DNA from: Gentiana macrophylla
Taxonomy: Eukaryota > Streptophyta > Magnoliopsida > Gentianales > Gentianaceae
DNA: 64,000 nucleotides
Reading direction: 5' to 3'
NCBI GenBank assembly: GCA_026214975.1
Contig: CM047817.1
Location: 57,842,246 to 57,906,245, forward strand
Part shown: piece by piece, positions 61,882-64,000 of the stretch
How the letters are laid out: each line of letters starts with the position of its first letter
Numbering within the stretch: position 1 is the stretch's first letter
The notes under the pieces: generated by a model
What the model was told of the DNA's origin: nothing
Seen by the model: the letters and a program-made list of their open reading frames with translations, nothing else
Databases searched by the model: none
Made by a program: the position numbers and the translations under genes

Positions 61882-62236
61882 ATAGTCTTGTAGATTGTGA
61901 AGCTTGTGTAGTCAAGGACAATCAGGCTATTGTATCGGTGAAAATAATAGTGAATTCCTCCAATCATCACAGGAGAAGAGTGGATTAAAGGATTACACCA
62001 CTCTGAACCACTATAAGCCTTGTGTCAAATTACTTTCTGCAATTTACCTTACTACATTCATTTAATTGCTTATATTATATCTTCTTTCTGTGATTACCTA
62101 AACTACTTTGAAACAAAAGAGTAAGAAGGGACTTATCCGCTGCCCAAAAGCTTTTGAATATAAGAAATTTTTTTGAAACTCCACTATAGTCATTCACCCC
62201 CCCTGACTATATTTTTACCCTTCTCTAGGACCAACA
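61882..62236 (+). repeat. B 3' LTR, second part
   Basis: Resumes with the TSD ATAGT and matches 8829-9174 of the 5' LTR, ending GGACCAACA. TSD ATATG of element B follows at 62237-62241. With 42960-44003 it makes an LTR of about 1394 bp against 1400 bp at the 5' end. Confidence 0.93.
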
Positions 62237-62241
62237 ATATG

Positions 62242-63250
62242 TTTTACGTACCCAAACTTGTTTGGGTCCATGGTGATCAGTGCTAAGCACCAACCTTGGC
62301 AAGATTCCATAAAGTCTTCTTCGAAAAGTGTTGCACTTTTTTCATATATGTATGCCACATTACCATAGAATCTAGTAATAGGTTGTGTAGCATTCATATA
62401 TGTTTTCTAGCCTTTTGGTACATAGTGATGTGCAATGTGATCCTTATTGTTATAGGCATAAACATAACCATAGGATTTTTTTTGTTAGTAACAGGCCTAT
62501 ATTGTGGTCTCTGCTGAGGTATCTACTGAGCCCTCTGTTGAGGTCTCTGCTGAGTCCTTTGTTGATTCCACTGCTGAGGTCTAGCCTTAGTATTATGGTT
62601 AAACTTTTTGTCTCTAACAGCAGGAGCAGGAATATTCCAATCTTTATTAGTAGAGAACAATCTTCCTTTCCCCCTGAGATAAGTATTCCTTGAATGATTA
62701 ACATTCTTAGGTTTGAAATTATTATTATTGGACTATTTCTGGTTCTTGACTGATCTAGGATTAATCTTTTGTGGTCCAGCGGATCTTGCAGCAAATCTGT
62801 TATCACCAGGTCTAGAGGGTCCAGTAGACCTACCTTAGAATTACCCTTTTTGTTAGGTACTGTTGTCCTTTTGGACTTTTGATTTTGCTTCCTTTAAGTA
62901 TTCTCAGTAGACTCTTCCGCTTCACCAAACTTTTAGGGTGTTGGATCTTGTGTAGCCACAAACTGAGGACTGATTCTAGCACTTGGTTCATCGGCCTTAC
63001 TTGATCAGTCCTTAGAAGGTTGTTGAGTGTCAAATCCAATGCCTGTTATATCACCATAAGGCTTCCTGGATTTGAATGCAGTTGTGGAACTTGATTGTGC
63101 AACAGATTCACTTGCCACTGCTAGTGCAACAGACTTATGCTGATTATGTCTATAATCCTTTTCCTTTTAACTAAGCATTCAATGTTTGGATTTCTGCTTT
63201 AAGTATTTCTCTTTCTGCCGTCACAATCTCATAACCAGATTGTATTATCC
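62242..63250 (-). pseudogene. Element A: gag-protease linker, decayed
   Basis: Minus-strand sequence between gag and the protease fragment at 7774. Near the B junction, TMDPNKFGYVK resembles the YGPKQCWVPK linker motif of element B just before its protease. A Gln-rich repeat (RPQQ, NQQRTQQRPQQRAQ) covers 62506-62590. Several stops and frameshifts are present. The resemblance indicates that A and B belong to related Copia lineages in opposite orientation. Confidence 0.7.
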
Positions 63251-64000
63251 TCAGGTGATTAAAAGAGCATCCAGAGGTTCTTCCATGTCAGAAACGTTTG
63301 GATTGGAACTACCAGTAGATTCACATTCACTTTCAGCAGGAATGTTAATAGATACAATTTTGTATACCTCCACTGTGTCATCCAAGTGTGCCATGATAGC
63401 AATGTCATTTATATGTGCTAAGAGAGCAGTGTCATCTGATTTATTTCCTTTTTTAAGCGCTACTTCATAGCCAGATTCATCATCAGCAACTAGTGCTTTC
63501 TTTGTAGGTCTCCTCTGTTGACCCTTTTGTCTTAGCAGGTCTGGATAGTCTGGTCTAAAGTGTCCAGGATTCTTGCAAATGAAGCACAAGTAGTCAGGAT
63601 CTCTTTTCTGTTTCAATTTAGGACAATCAGGTTTGAAGTGTCCAGGTTTCTTGTAGTTGAAGCACAGAAAACCATGATCCTTATTTGGTTCCTCCTTATT
63701 CTCGCATTCTTTCTTGCCATAGCTTTTTGGTGATGCTCTTTCAAACTTTATCATCCTTATTCGTTTGGTCATCAATGCTATTTGTTCTTCCATCTCATCT
63801 AGTTCATCATAATAAACAGTAGATGATTCTTATTTATGTGCAGCAGCCAGTGCTGTGGTTTTTGTTACTTTATTTTCATTATTTGCAATGATGTCCTTCC
63901 TGAATTCATAAGCCTTAAGATCTGAGAACAACTTGAAGGTGTCTTCTTCATGAAGTCTCTTGGATTCTTCCATTGAAGTAACCTTAATTTCCCGGACTTC
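63251..64000 (-). pseudogene. Element A: gag with two mutated zinc knuckles, runs off the window
   Basis: Minus-strand frame with KLFSDLKAYEFRKDI upstream (63880-63940), a stop at about 63826, then MEEQIALMTKRIRMIKFERA. Two knuckles follow: CFNYKKPGHFKPDC (about 63665-63625), where the second Cys is Tyr, and CFICKNPGHFRPDY (about 63587-63546), where the last Cys is Tyr. Each has therefore lost one zinc ligand. An acidic tail follows. Coding continues beyond 64000. Confidence 0.8.

Larger units (their letters stand above)
7775..62236 (+). mobile_element. Element B: Copia element (SIRE/Maximus-like), host to C, F and D
   Basis: Bounded by LTRs that start TGTTA and end ACA, with TSD ATATG at 7770-7774 and 62237-62241 inside element A. 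Domain order is gag, protease, integrase, RT, RNase H, which is the Copia order. A long extra ORF lies between RNase H and the 3' LTR. Removing the three inserted elements leaves about 11 kb, near the size of SIRE-type elements, whose env-like extra ORF it resembles in position. The lineage is inferred; the Copia assignment is firm. All ORFs carry stops. Confidence 0.88.

Noticed and set aside
62450..62806. 118-codon minus-strand ORF with Asp-Leu-Asn repeats
   Set aside because: Alternative frame over the Gln-rich repeat of A gag linker; the gag-like frame with PQQR units is the better reading.
1..64000. CRISPR arrays, bacterial operons, tRNA or rRNA genes
   Set aside because: No regularly spaced identical repeats with unique spacers and no tRNA cloverleaf were seen. 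tRNA-like stretches are primer-binding sites next to LTRs.

Overview
The window is a stack of nested LTR retrotransposons from a flowering-plant nuclear genome, probably a eudicot. I see no host gene, rRNA, tRNA or CRISPR array. The plant assignment rests on the mix of lineages: a chromodomain-bearing Ty3/gypsy element, an Athila-like gypsy element whose primer-binding site fits tRNA-Asp, and SIRE- and Tork-like Copia elements. I cannot name the species. Such a structure is typical of heterochromatin.

The nesting can be read exactly because most insertions keep their 5-bp target-site duplications (TSDs). The host layer is element A, a minus-strand Copia element whose gag lies at 62242-64000 and whose protease lies at 7527-7774. 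Element Z (1-7526, plus strand, Tekay-like gypsy) abuts A on the left. Element B (7775-62236, plus strand, SIRE-like Copia, TSD ATATG) split A. B was itself hit three times: element C (10005-19468, TSD GTTGC) in gag, element F (25815-41948, Athila-like, TSD AAGAA) in its 3' extra ORF, and element D (44004-61881, minus strand, TSD ATAGT) in its 3' LTR. F carries a solo LTR, G (30363-31965, minus strand, TSD GTGCA), in its protease. D carries a second copy of its own family, E (48106-57021, minus strand, TSD TATTG).

Every coding region is broken by stops or frameshifts. C, D and E are one family of non-autonomous, Copia-like elements. They have no long ORF, they share the same decayed internal sequence, and they share conserved non-coding blocks, including a hairpin module present three times in C, once in D and not at all in E.

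The most unusual signal is a short near-palindrome, GGACGnnCGTCC and variants. It is clustered dozens of times, only in non-coding control regions, in two different gypsy lineages (Z and the Athila-like F and G). In F and G a cluster sits just upstream of a TATA box. In F a second cluster-plus-TATA module lies between pol and the env-like ORF, which suggests an internal promoter. F also has almost identical LTRs but badly broken genes.
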